Source: Saliniradius amylolyticus
Lineage (GTDB): Bacteria > Pseudomonadota > Gammaproteobacteria > Enterobacterales > Alteromonadaceae
Length of the DNA: 64,000 bases
Direction: 5' to 3'
NCBI RefSeq assembly: GCF_003143555.1
Contig: NZ_CP029347.1
Coordinates: 1-64,000 of the forward strand
Shown: piece by piece, positions 11,357 to 18,673 of the stretch
How the letters are laid out: each line of letters begins with the position of its first letter
Numbering within the stretch: position 1 is the stretch's first letter
Translations under genes and position numbers: made by a program
The notes under the pieces: model-generated
Database searches by the model: none
What the model saw: only the letters and a program-made list of their open reading frames with translations
What the model was told of the DNA's origin: nothing

Positions 11357-11989
11357 TTAAGGGCGTGTCAGGACGACCACATCCGGACCCAACAGGCTAA
11401 GTTGTAGTTGGTGTCTTTCGGCAAACCAGTGGAAGCTAGCATCGCTGAAAAAACACACATGGGTAGGATCGTTCTTATAATGCCAATGTTGAAACCGGCT
11501 ATGATCGATCACCCTCTTGGTCATAATAAACAGTTGTCCTCTCGGCCTCAGGCAATCCAGTAACCGGGCCAGCTCCTTGCCGGGTTCAAATAAATGCTCC
11601 ACCACCTCGGTGCTGGTAATAAAATCGTAGCGCCGCTTGAGTGCCTGAGTCTCTGGCGCATAGAAAGGATCATAGCACGTCATGTCAAACCCTTGCTCAG
11701 TTAGCATCATGGCCAGAACCGGACAAGGGCCGCTACCGAAGTCCAGCCCGCGGCTGGCGGGTGTGACTCGCTGGCAGACTGGGACGGTAATGCGACTCAG
11801 AAAGCGACGATAGCCAGGGTCATCAGGCTGGTTATTGTGCAGATCATATTCAGCTTTCTCGGCGTGTGCATCAAGGCGTTGCTCATCGGGTACGTACACC
11901 AGTTGGCAAGACTGGCACTGATAATAGTCCCGACGCGGGTCGCTGTGATAATGCTGATAATTGTTTGAGCGGCACAGGGGGCACTGCAT
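11357..11989 (-). CDS. Class I SAM-dependent methyltransferase with N-terminal zinc ribbon
   Basis: The 210-residue protein opens with a Cys4 zinc ribbon (CPLC near residue 3 and CQSC near 25). A Rossmann methyltransferase core follows, with SAM motif LDFGSGPCPVLA near residue 80 and a second motif STEVVEHL. It resembles the Methyltransf_23 type; the substrate cannot be inferred. The gene starts about 15 bases after the terminator of the candidate small RNA upstream, and no good ribosome-binding site is visible, so its expression may depend on readthrough or on a promoter inside the RNA gene. Confidence 0.85.
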   Translation of the reverse strand: MQCPLCRSNNYQHYHSDPRRDYYQCQSCQLVYVPDEQRLDAHAEKAEYDLHNNQPDDPGYRRFLSRITVPVCQRVTPASRGLDFGSGPCPVLAMMLTEQGFDMTCYDPFYAPETQALKRRYDFITSTEVVEHLFEPGKELARLLDCLRPRGQLFIMTKRVIDHSRFQHWHYKNDPTHVCFFSDASFHWFAERHQLQLSLLGPDVVVLTRP

Positions 11990-12004
11990 GTTCTATTCGG
12001 GCAT

Positions 12005-12228
12005 AAAGAAAAGGCGATAGTCTACCTATCGCCTTTCATTTAACCAAGTGCCGAGCGACACTTCTCCCATTATCGTCTTTCCCGGACGTTACTCCTTCCT
12101 CTCGGAAGGCCTTCACTTTTTATTATTGTTAACGAAGTCGTTGTTATTATTATTGGTCATCCTGACACTTTATTCTTCTTGTGATGCGGCATGCGTTATT
12201 ATTTTTAGTTGCGCTGCATCAAAGTGTC
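12005..12228 (-). ncRNA. csrC: Candidate CsrB/CsrC-type regulatory RNA
   Basis: No protein is convincing here, yet the minus strand reads as a free-standing small RNA of about 220 nt. It ends in a strong terminator (GGCGATAG/CTATCGCC, then TTTTCTTT). It holds at least five GGA motifs, several in hairpin loops: GTC-AGGAT-GAC, CGTC-CGGGAAA-GACG, and further AGGAAGGAG and TGGGAG. CsrA-sequestering RNAs have this design. E. coli csrC lies between yihA and yihI, and this locus has yihI on one side and engB/yihA on the other. The 5' end is estimated from a weak promoter (TTGTAA, 16 bases, TAAGCT at 12233-12260). Confidence 0.55.
12008..12038 (-). terminator. Terminator of the CsrC-like RNA
   Basis: The 8-bp stem GGCGATAG/CTATCGCC with a five-base loop is followed on the minus strand by TTTTCTTT. 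It sits directly upstream of the methyltransferase start, so it must end a transcript starting to its right and not a protein gene. Confidence 0.85.
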
Positions 12229-12258
12229 CCAAAGCTTACCGGCTTTAAATTTTTTTAC

Positions 12259-12277
12259 AATATCTTTACAAGATATT
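12259..12277. repeat. Palindrome upstream of the CsrC-like RNA
   Basis: AATATCTT and AAGATATT form perfect 8-bp arms around a TAC centre. It lies just upstream of the proposed promoter of the small RNA and could be an operator. It is not a good match to the GacA/UvrY box known upstream of csr RNAs. Confidence 0.45.
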
Positions 12278-12307
12278 TTTTGTACTTTTTTTGTGTTCCG
12301 GCTTTGG

Positions 12308-12338
12308 ACACAAAAAAGGCGGCTCGTAAACCGCCTTG
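12308..12338 (-). terminator. Rho-independent terminator of the cytochrome c4 gene
   Basis: The stem GGCGGTTT...GCCGCC, read on the minus strand and followed by TTTTTTGTG, comes just after the stop codon of the cytochrome gene. Confidence 0.85.
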
Positions 12339-12342
12339 TGAA

Positions 12343-12960
12343 TCAGTAAAGACCGCTGATGTATTTTGACAGGATTTCAATGTCCTCGTCGGTCAGTTTC
12401 ATGGCGATGTCGCGCATCATGCCATTGTGGTCGTTGTTACGGTCGCCAGAACGGAATTTTTCCAGCTGAGCCTTCAGGTAAGTGCTGTGTTGGCCACTGA
12501 TATCGGGGAAATTCGCCAGGCCCATGCCGTCGCCGCGAGGGCCGTGGCAAGCAATACAAGCGGTTACCTTACGCTCGGTGTCACCACCGCGGTACAGAGC
12601 TTCACCCTGAGCGATAACGTCTTCCGGCGTGCTGCCCTGCATCGGTTCCTGTGAAGCATAGAATGCCGCTAGATCGTGCATATCCTGCTCGGATAGCGGC
12701 ATGGCCTGACTGGACATCACCGGGTCATAACGGCCTTCATCGCCATTGGTCTGGGCACCCAGCTTAAACTCGCGCAATTGTTTTAACAGATAATCATAGT
12801 GCTGACCGGCCAGCTTGGGGTACATGTCGACGGCGCTGTTACCGTCGGGGCCATGACAGGCGGCACAGGTCTGGGACTTGGTCTTACCTGCTTCGGCATC
12901 GCCTTGGGCCAGAGTGGGCAGGGCGAATGTCAGGCAAAGCATCAAACATATTCTTTTCAT
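12343..12960 (-). CDS. Dihaem cytochrome c4
   Basis: This is a periplasmic electron carrier that can pass electrons to terminal cytochrome oxidases. The 205-residue protein has a Sec signal peptide (MKRICLMLCLTFALPTLAQG) and two c-type haem motifs, CAACH near residue 33 and CIACH near 137, one in each half. This tandem arrangement and length are typical of cytochrome c4. Conserved Met residues in each half are candidates for the sixth haem ligand. It is monocistronic, divergent from engB and followed by its own terminator. Confidence 0.93.
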   Translation of the reverse strand: MKRICLMLCLTFALPTLAQGDAEAGKTKSQTCAACHGPDGNSAVDMYPKLAGQHYDYLLKQLREFKLGAQTNGDEGRYDPVMSSQAMPLSEQDMHDLAAFYASQEPMQGSTPEDVIAQGEALYRGGDTERKVTACIACHGPRGDGMGLANFPDISGQHSTYLKAQLEKFRSGDRNNDHNGMMRDIAMKLTDEDIEILSKYISGLY

Positions 12961-13044
12961 AACTTCGATCTCGTTGCGCTTTCGTTAGCTGGCATCAAAT
13001 ACTTTGTCGTATTTTACACAATTAGCGCCTGAGTAAAATATTTT

Positions 13045-13066
13045 CCCCGTTAAAGGCGGGGTTTTA
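13045..13066 (+). terminator. Isolated rightward terminator upstream of engB
   Basis: CCCCG, a seven-base loop, CGGGG and then TTTTATT form a rightward terminator-like hairpin. No rightward gene precedes it, since cytochrome c4 reads leftward. It may block antisense transcription or attenuate a transcript reading into engB. Confidence 0.55.
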
Positions 13067-13105
13067 TTGTTAATTCGGCATTATTCCGTACTTTCAATCC
13101 AGCAA

Positions 13106-13114
13106 TGATACACT
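13106..13114 (+). promoter_or_regulatory. Extended -10 promoter element for engB
   Basis: TGATACACT fits the extended -10 form TGnTAnnnT. Transcription would start near 13121, which is after the upstream in-frame ATG at 13115 and supports the GTG at 13154 as the engB start. Confidence 0.5.
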
Positions 13115-13153
13115 ATGAGGCTCGTTAACCTTCAACCATCTGCGGAGTATGCA

Positions 13154-13774
13154 GTGAGCCGTTATAGCCAAGCCCACTTTGTTTTGAGCGCCCCGGACAT
13201 CCGTCACCTTGGCAGGGACGCCGGTACTGAAATTGCTTTTGCTGGTCGCTCCAACGCGGGCAAATCCAGTGCTTTGAATCGCTTAACACGACAAAAAAAC
13301 TTAGCGCGGACCAGTAAAACGCCGGGCCGCACTCAGCTCATCAACGTGTTTGAACTGGATGAGCAGCGTCGGCTGATCGACTTGCCGGGCTATGGCTTTG
13401 CCAAGGTGCCCGAACAGGTTAAGTTGAAATGGCAGCGCTCGTTAACCGAGTACCTTAATTACCGGGAGAGTCTTAAGGGCATCGTGGTACTGATGGATAT
13501 CCGGCACCCTTTTAAAGACCTGGACCAACAGGTCATCCAATGGGCTGTCGACAGCGAGATTCCCGTGCTGGCTCTATTGACTAAGGCGGATAAGCTAAAA
13601 AGTGGTAAGCGCAAGGCGCAGCTATTGATGGCCAGAGAAGCAGCTATTGCTTTTAACGGCGATGTGACCGTGCATGCCTTTTCGGCGCTTACTGGCATTG
13701 GCATGAATGAGGTGGAGCAGATAATGGACCAGTGGTTCGGTTATATCAGCAATCAGGAGTCAACGTCAGACTAA
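13154..13774 (+). CDS. engB: Ribosome biogenesis GTP-binding protein EngB (YihA/YsxC)
   Basis: EngB is an essential GTPase needed for 50S subunit assembly. GTPase motifs are clear: G1 [10 protein letters not shown]2 TPGRTQ, G3 DLPGYG, G4 TKADK and G5 SAL. I chose the GTG at 13154 (206 residues). A GGAG ribosome-binding site lies 6 bases upstream, the resulting N-terminus [18 protein letters not shown] aligns with E. coli YihA, and the visible -10 element would leave the ATG at 13115 untranscribed. The engB, spf, polA order is as in E. coli. Confidence 0.93.
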   Translation: MSRYSQAHFVLSAPDIRHLGRDAGTEIAFAGRSNAGKSSALNRLTRQKNLARTSKTPGRTQLINVFELDEQRRLIDLPGYGFAKVPEQVKLKWQRSLTEYLNYRESLKGIVVLMDIRHPFKDLDQQVIQWAVDSEIPVLALLTKADKLKSGKRKAQLLMAREAAIAFNGDVTVHAFSALTGIGMNEVEQIMDQWFGYISNQESTSD

Positions 13775-14005
13775 GCTTGTCGTAAGACCACCTGCCAGCC
13801 CCCTACAGCCTTAAACACTGTACCTCCACAAAGAAAAGGCCCTGCAATGTATCAGACTGCAGGGCCATCACGGGACACACACAAATAAACCGTTAATTGA
13901 GACGCGGCCAGTACGGAGAAGTTCAAAAGAAACTTAATTTCTTTTCTGTAATTAGTTTTCTTCGTGGCAAAGGGCAGGCAATGTCGTTTATATCGCTGTA
14001 GGCAT
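13775..14005. other. Non-coding region between engB and spf
   Basis: No plausible protein gene is seen. The stretch holds a leftward terminator (13834-13866) and an AT-rich inverted repeat (AAAGAAA/TTTCTTT arms near 13924-13944). Read leftward, the roughly 140 bases between the spf terminator and the second terminator could be a small transcript, but I see no convincing promoter. Confidence 0.6.
13834..13866 (-). terminator. Leftward terminator with no obvious gene
   Basis: GGCCCTGCA/TGCAGGGCC is a perfect 9-bp stem with an 11-base loop, followed on the minus strand by TTTTCTTT. On the plus strand it has no T-run, so it is not a classical terminator for engB, although the hairpin could stabilise the engB 3' end. 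Confidence 0.75.
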
Positions 14006-14078
14006 AAAAAAACCCCGGCAAACTGCCGGGGCTAAAGCAAAGGTCTGAAAGATAGAACATCTTACCTCTGTACCCTAC
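14006..14078 (-). ncRNA. spf: Spot 42 small RNA, short form
   Basis: Spot 42 is an Hfq-dependent RNA that represses secondary carbon-use genes in enteric bacteria. The 5' end GTAGGGTACAGAGGTAAGAT and the following hairpin region match my recollection of the first 40 nt or so of E. coli Spot 42 essentially base for base. The gene lies next to polA and engB exactly as in E. coli. The RNA would be about 73 nt instead of 109, because the middle of the E. coli RNA is missing and the 5' domain runs almost straight into a terminator (CCCCGGCA/TGCCGGGG, then seven T). A promoter is visible upstream. Confidence 0.9.
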
Positions 14079-14085
14079 GCGACTA

Positions 14086-14113
14086 ATAGTAGCGTTTCGG
14101 ACTCAGAAATCAA
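14086..14113 (-). promoter_or_regulatory. spf promoter
   Basis: TTGATT, a 16-base spacer and TACTAT, read on the minus strand, place the start site at the expected Spot 42 5' end, 7 bases downstream. No other sigma-70-like pair fits as well. Confidence 0.65.
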
Positions 14114-14121
14114 GCGTTTTT

Positions 14122-14136
14122 TGTAATTTAATTACA
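14122..14136. promoter_or_regulatory. Palindrome upstream of the spf promoter
   Basis: TGTAATTTAATTACA is a perfect palindrome around one central base, lying about 45-58 bases upstream of the spf start and just after the polA stop. E. coli spf is repressed by cAMP-CRP. This site has TGTAA/TTACA half-sites at a spacing one base shorter than the CRP consensus, so CRP binding is uncertain. Confidence 0.4.
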
Positions 14137-14141
14137 TAAAG

Positions 14142-16886
14142 TTAGTGCGCCTGATCCCAGTTATCACCCACTCCAGCCTCCACAATAAGAGGGACATCAA
14201 GCTCTACAGCGTTCTGCATCAGGTCTTTTATACGTTCGCAACAGGGCGATAGGTTCTGTTCTTTTATTTCAAAAACCAACTCATCATGCACCTGCATGAT
14301 CATACGCACCTCATCGTTCACCTCATGATCGACCCAGTGGGCCACATCCAACATGGCCTTTTTGATGATATCGGCGGCGGTGCCCTGCATGGGGGCATTG
14401 ATGGCTGCGCGCTCCGCGCCTTTACGGCGGGCACCGTTACGGCTGTTGATTTCTGGCAAATACAGACGGCGACCAAACACCGTGGAGACATAGCCTTGCT
14501 CTTTGGCTTGTTCGCGGGTGCGCTCCATATAAGCCAATACGCCGGGATAGCGTTCGAAATAAAGATTCATGTACTTTTGAGCATCGGCACGGGAAATATT
14601 GAGCTGTTGCGATAACCCATAGGCGGACATACCGTAGATCAAACCGAAGTTAATCGCCTTGGCACTTCGACGTTGCTCGGCACTGACCTTATCCAGTTCT
14701 ACTCCGAACACTTCAGAAGCTGTAGCACGGTGAATGTCCTGATTATCTTTAAAAGCCTGTAACAGACCTTTGTCACCGGATAGGTGTGCCATGATGCGAA
14801 GTTCTATCTGAGAATAGTCGGCCGCTACGATTTTACAGCCGGGTTCGGCGATAAAAGCCTGGCGCACCCGGCGGCCCTCTTCGGTACGGATAGGAATATT
14901 CTGCAGATTAGGCTCGGTTGAGGACAGTCGTCCCGTGGCTGCGACAGCCTGGTGATAGGACGTATGCACCCGTCCGGTACGGTGGTGGATCATCTTGGGC
15001 AGCTTGTCCAGATAGGTGTTTTTTAGTTTGGTCAGGCCGCGATATTCCATGATCTTGCTGGGCAAACTGTAACTGTTGGCCAGTTGCTGTAAGACGTCTT
15101 CGGAGGTAGAAGGGGCCCCTTTGGGGGTTTTCTTGACGACTGGCAAGTCCATATCCTCAAACAACACCTGCTGTAACTGCTTGGTTGAGCCCAGGTTAAA
15201 TTCTCGGCCCGCTTCCTCATACACCGATTGCTCCACTTCCATGATGCGCTTGGCCACATCCTGACTTTGCTGGCTCAGCTTCTGGCTGTCGATGAGTACA
15301 CCGGTGGTTTCCATCTTAGACAGTACCGATGCAAGGGGAACCTCTATTTCGGTCAGTACCTGTTGCAGCTCTTTAATTTCGGCGAGTTGAGGCCAGAGCT
15401 TGTTGTGCAGGCGCAGGGTAACATCGGCGTCTTCAGCCGCGTAAGGAGCGGCTTGCTCCAGCGGAATCTGATTAAAAGTAAGCTGCTTGGCCCCTTTACC
15501 GGCAATGTCCTCAAAATGGATGGTCTTGTGATCCAGATACCGCTCGGCCAGGCTGTCCATATCATGACGGCCGCTGGTGCTATTCAGCACATAAGACTCC
15601 AGCATGGTGTCGAAGGCGATGCCGTTTAGCTCAACACCATACTGACGCAAGACATTCTTATCGTATTTGAGGTGCTGGCCCACTTTAAGCGCCTTAGGAT
15701 CTTCCAAAAGGGGCTTAAACTGCTCAAGCACCTCTTTCAGGTCAAGCTGTTCGGGGGCGTCATTATAGTCGTGGCCCAGAGGCAGATAGGCCGCTTCACC
15801 TTCGGCGATCGCAAAGCTAAAACCGACGATTTGAGCGTTCATGTAATTCAGGCTGGTGGTTTCGATGTCGAAAGCGAACAGGCTGGCTTGCTGTAAGCGT
15901 TCCAGCCAGTGCTGCCAGTTTTCTTCCGTGAGAATAGTGTGATACTGGTCCTGGCCGATGGTCTGGCTTTGTTCCGCAGCGACAAGTTCTGGGGCGGTAC
16001 CACCATTGTCTTTCGCCTCCTCAAGCCAACGTTTGAAGTCCATAGCCTGAAACAGGTCGACCAATTGGTCGTGGTCGGCGTCCTGGATCAGCAGCTCAAT
16101 GGGAGGTTGGGGCAGATTTACGTCGGTCTTAATGGTGGCAAGCTCGTAGGACAATCGGGCGTTGTCTTCGTTGTCCTGCATCTTTTTCGCCATACTCTTA
16201 GCGCCACGAAATTCCAGCGAGGCAATGGCATCAAGATTGGCGTAGATTTTATCCAGACCTCCAATACCATTTAGCATGGCCAGAGCACTTTTGTCTCCTA
16301 CGCCTGCAACACCGGGAATGTTATCCGAAGAGTCACCTTTAAGGGCCAGATAGTCGATCACCAATTCTGGTGGGATGCCGAATTTATCGATCACTCCTTG
16401 CCGGTCGAGCTTGGTATTGGTCATGGTGTTGATGAGAGTGACATGTTCGTCCACTAATTGGGCAAGGTCTTTATCGCCGGTACTGATCAGGGTGGCAAGT
16501 CCTTGCTCACTCGCTTGCCGGGCCAGAGTCCCGATGACGTCATCCGCTTCAACACCATCTATCACCAGCATCGGCAGGCCCATGGCCTGTACAATATTGT
16601 GTAGGGGCTCGATTTGTTGGCGCAAGTCATCGGGCATCGGTGGGCGATGGGCCTTATACTCGCTGTAGATGTCATCCCGAAACGTTTTGCCCTTGGCGTC
16701 AAATACCACGGCCATATGACTGGGCTGGTACTCTTTGATCAGAGAACGGAGCATATTAACTACGCCATAGACGGCACCGGTGGGCTCTCCGTCCTTATTG
16801 GTCAGGTTAGGCATGGCATGGTAGGCGCGAAATAAATATGACGAGCCATCGACCAGGATCAGGGGTTTATCCATTACTTGAGTCAT
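14142..16886 (-). CDS. polA: DNA polymerase I
   Basis: Pol I processes Okazaki fragments and fills repair gaps. The 914-residue protein has all three domains. The N-terminal 5' nuclease has [16 protein letters not shown] and [12 protein letters not shown]. The 3'-5' exonuclease has [10 protein letters not shown]. The C-terminal polymerase has [16 protein letters not shown], the O-helix [14 protein letters not shown] and the catalytic QVHDELVFE near the end. Length and motifs show an active enzyme. Three DnaA boxes lie in its upstream region and spf follows it. Confidence 0.97.
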   Translation of the reverse strand: MTQVMDKPLILVDGSSYLFRAYHAMPNLTNKDGEPTGAVYGVVNMLRSLIKEYQPSHMAVVFDAKGKTFRDDIYSEYKAHRPPMPDDLRQQIEPLHNIVQAMGLPMLVIDGVEADDVIGTLARQASEQGLATLISTGDKDLAQLVDEHVTLINTMTNTKLDRQGVIDKFGIPPELVIDYLALKGDSSDNIPGVAGVGDKSALAMLNGIGGLDKIYANLDAIASLEFRGAKSMAKKMQDNEDNARLSYELATIKTDVNLPQPPIELLIQDADHDQLVDLFQAMDFKRWLEEAKDNGGTAPELVAAEQSQTIGQDQYHTILTEENWQHWLERLQQASLFAFDIETTSLNYMNAQIVGFSFAIAEGEAAYLPLGHDYNDAPEQLDLKEVLEQFKPLLEDPKALKVGQHLKYDKNVLRQYGVELNGIAFDTMLESYVLNSTSGRHDMDSLAERYLDHKTIHFEDIAGKGAKQLTFNQIPLEQAAPYAAEDADVTLRLHNKLWPQLAEIKELQQVLTEIEVPLASVLSKMETTGVLIDSQKLSQQSQDVAKRIMEVEQSVYEEAGREFNLGSTKQLQQVLFEDMDLPVVKKTPKGAPSTSEDVLQQLANSYSLPSKIMEYRGLTKLKNTYLDKLPKMIHHRTGRVHTSYHQAVAATGRLSSTEPNLQNIPIRTEEGRRVRQAFIAEPGCKIVAADYSQIELRIMAHLSGDKGLLQAFKDNQDIHRATASEVFGVELDKVSAEQRRSAKAINFGLIYGMSAYGLSQQLNISRADAQKYMNLYFERYPGVLAYMERTREQAKEQGYVSTVFGRRLYLPEINSRNGARRKGAERAAINAPMQGTAADIIKKAMLDVAHWVDHEVNDEVRMIMQVHDELVFEIKEQNLSPCCERIKDLMQNAVELDVPLIVEAGVGDNWDQAH

Positions 16887-16967
16887 AATCGGAAATCTTG
16901 TCAGGATGATGGCGCATAGGATGCCACAAGGGGGCGCTCAGAGCCATGTGCGTGCTGAAACGGTGCT

Positions 16968-16976
16968 TGTGGATAA
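16968..16976 (-). promoter_or_regulatory. DnaA box (perfect)
   Basis: TGTGGATAA is the complement of the consensus DnaA box TTATCCACA and lies about 80 bases upstream of the polA start. Confidence 0.75.
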
Positions 16977-17062
16977 GTCTGTGCAAGACTGTTTTTTGAG
17001 CAGGCACAGTAATGCTCCGCCAGGACGGTCTCATAGCGTTAGATTTCTTGGATACTGCGGCT

Positions 17063-17071
17063 TATGGATAA
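17063..17071 (-). promoter_or_regulatory. DnaA box (one mismatch)
   Basis: TATGGATAA differs from the consensus TGTGGATAA at one position and lies between the two perfect boxes in the same orientation. Confidence 0.5.
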
Positions 17072-17114
17072 ATAAGAGGGTAAGCCATCCGTCGGTATTA
17101 TTGTTGTTATTCCT

Positions 17115-17123
17115 TGTGGATAA
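17115..17123 (-). promoter_or_regulatory. DnaA box (perfect)
   Basis: A second perfect TGTGGATAA lies 147 bases from the first, in the same orientation, next to an AT-rich patch. Confidence 0.75.
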
Positions 17124-17280
17124 CTCTCTGGGTAAGAATTGCACTTGGCCCGAGAGGGAAGCTACTCTACCATAACTTGTGTCGATGGAAAGTGAAGATT
17201 GTGTGGATTCTTAGAACAAAACGCTATGTTAATAAAAAGTAAAAAGCATAAGTAAGCGTTACAGCGAGTTGGAGGACAGA

Positions 17281-17937
17281 ATGCAAAAAGCGGCGATAAT
17301 TTTAAGCGGATGTGGTGTGTTTGACGGGGCCGAAATTAACGAGTCGGTTCTGACCTTATTAGCCCTTGAACGCAAAGAAGTTCAATATCAGTGCTTTGCA
17401 CCGGATATTGAACAGCATCATGTCGTTAATCACCTCACCGGAGAGGAAATGCCGGAGAGCCGCAATGTGCTGGTGGAATCCGCCCGCATTACCCGTGGTG
17501 AGGTTAAACCACTGGAGCAGCTTGATGCGGAGCAGTTCGACTTTCTTCTGATACCCGGAGGTTTCGGCGTCGCTAAGAATTTGTGCGATTTCGCTGTGAG
17601 AGGCGCCGATTGCGAGGTCAATGCTCAGGTGCTGGGTAAGTGTCGTGATTTCGCGCAGGCTGGCAAGGCGGCAGGCTATATGTGTATTGCCCCGGCGCTT
17701 TTGGCACAGGTCTACGGCAAAGGAGTGAAGGGCACGATAGGGCATGACAAGGATACGGCTGAAGGACTGACCCAAATGGGCGTAGAGCATATAGAGTGTG
17801 ACGTGGAAAACATCGTCGTGGATGAGGTAAATAAAGTGGTGACCACTCCGGCGTACATGTTGGCTGAGCGCATCATTGAGGCTGCCACAGGTATAGACAA
17901 GTTGGTGGATAAGGTAGTGGACCTGGCTCGTGGCTGA
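17281..17937 (+). CDS. elbB: Isoprenoid biosynthesis glyoxalase ElbB
   Basis: ElbB belongs to the DJ-1/PfpI class I amidotransferase-like fold; E. coli ElbB has weak glyoxalase activity. The 218-residue protein has the family stretches LSGCGVFDGAEINESVLTLL and PGGFGVAKNL, and the nucleophile-elbow cysteine in GYMCIAPALL. The ATG at 17281 is preceded by a strong GGAGGA site, which rules out the TTG four codons upstream. The next gene starts 8 bases before this stop, suggesting coupled translation. Confidence 0.93.
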   Translation: MQKAAIILSGCGVFDGAEINESVLTLLALERKEVQYQCFAPDIEQHHVVNHLTGEEMPESRNVLVESARITRGEVKPLEQLDAEQFDFLLIPGGFGVAKNLCDFAVRGADCEVNAQVLGKCRDFAQAGKAAGYMCIAPALLAQVYGKGVKGTIGHDKDTAEGLTQMGVEHIECDVENIVVDEVNKVVTTPAYMLAERIIEAATGIDKLVDKVVDLARG

Positions 17938-18571
17938 TAGTCAGACCAACAGCGATAAGATTCTTTACCTGCTGAAAACAGGCGGCGAGCAGACGGCTCG
18001 CCAACTCGCCGATGCGTTGGGGATGACCCCGATGGGCGCGCGTCAGCACTTGTTGCAGTTGCAGCAAAACGAGTACGTCACGAGCCGTAATAAGGCTGAG
18101 AAAGTAGGCCGTCCTGCTCAGTATTGGAGTTTAACACCGAAGGCGTCCGAGCGGTTTCCGGATACGCACAGTTCGCTGACTTTAAGCCTGCTCGACTCTG
18201 CTAAGGACTTGTACGGAGAGCAGGGGTTGGTGGCATTGCTGAAAAACCGCGAACAACAGATGCGGCAGCACTACTTACAAGCCCTGAAAGGTCAGGATTC
18301 GCTGGAGCAACAGTTGCAGACACTGGCCACTTTACGCACACAAGAGGGCTACATGGCGGAGTGGCATCAAGCTGAGGCTGGTTATGTGTTTATTGAAAAC
18401 CATTGCCCCATTTGTGCTGCTGCCAGTCACTGCCAGCAGCTTTGCGATTCTGAATTGGCTCTGTTTCAGGCTTGCCTGGGACCAGAGGTGAACATTCGCC
18501 GGGATGAACATATCCTGAAAGGGCAGCGCCGCTGCTGTTATCGCATCGAGCCGATCTCTGATGGGCGCTGA
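17930..18571 (+). CDS. Winged-helix regulator with cysteine-rich C-terminus (SufR-like)
   Basis: This 213-residue protein starts with a GTG overlapping the end of elbB. Residues 1-70 form a winged helix-turn-helix of the COG2345 type (ARQLADALGMTPMGARQHLL, then a wing with KVGRPAQYWSLT). The C-terminal third carries Cys159, Cys162, Cys168, Cys172, Cys182, Cys202 and Cys203, including HCPICAAASHCQQLC. This pattern resembles SufR-family repressors that bind an iron-sulfur cluster. Cluster binding and targets are inferred. Its overlap with elbB suggests a link to redox or electrophile stress. Confidence 0.85.
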   Translation: MADSQTNSDKILYLLKTGGEQTARQLADALGMTPMGARQHLLQLQQNEYVTSRNKAEKVGRPAQYWSLTPKASERFPDTHSSLTLSLLDSAKDLYGEQGLVALLKNREQQMRQHYLQALKGQDSLEQQLQTLATLRTQEGYMAEWHQAEAGYVFIENHCPICAAASHCQQLCDSELALFQACLGPEVNIRRDEHILKGQRRCCYRIEPISDGR

Positions 18572-18673
18572 CAGTGGTCAATTCATCGGGCCTGTATCAT
18601 AATGCGCCTAACTCAATGCCGCCGACTGGAGTGTTAGTCGGTATAAAACAACAATAAGGATGCCCGCTTTCCT

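Larger units (their letters stand above)
16887..17280. other. Divergent polA-elbB intergenic region
   Basis: About 390 bases lie between the divergent polA and elbB starts. They contain two perfect DnaA boxes, a third near match and an AT-rich patch near 17098-17112. The elbB ribosome-binding site GGAGGA ends the region. I see no protein gene or RNA gene. Confidence 0.7.

Noticed and set aside
12048-12369. Two short rightward reading frames over the CsrC-like RNA
   Set aside because: They are antisense to the structured RNA and the cytochrome c4 terminator, and their composition is not protein-like.
16887-17280. Chromosomal origin (oriC) at the polA-elbB gap
   Set aside because: Three DnaA boxes with only a short AT-rich patch are too few for an oriC, and no clear 13-mer unwinding repeats are present. 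A regulatory role for polA is more economical.
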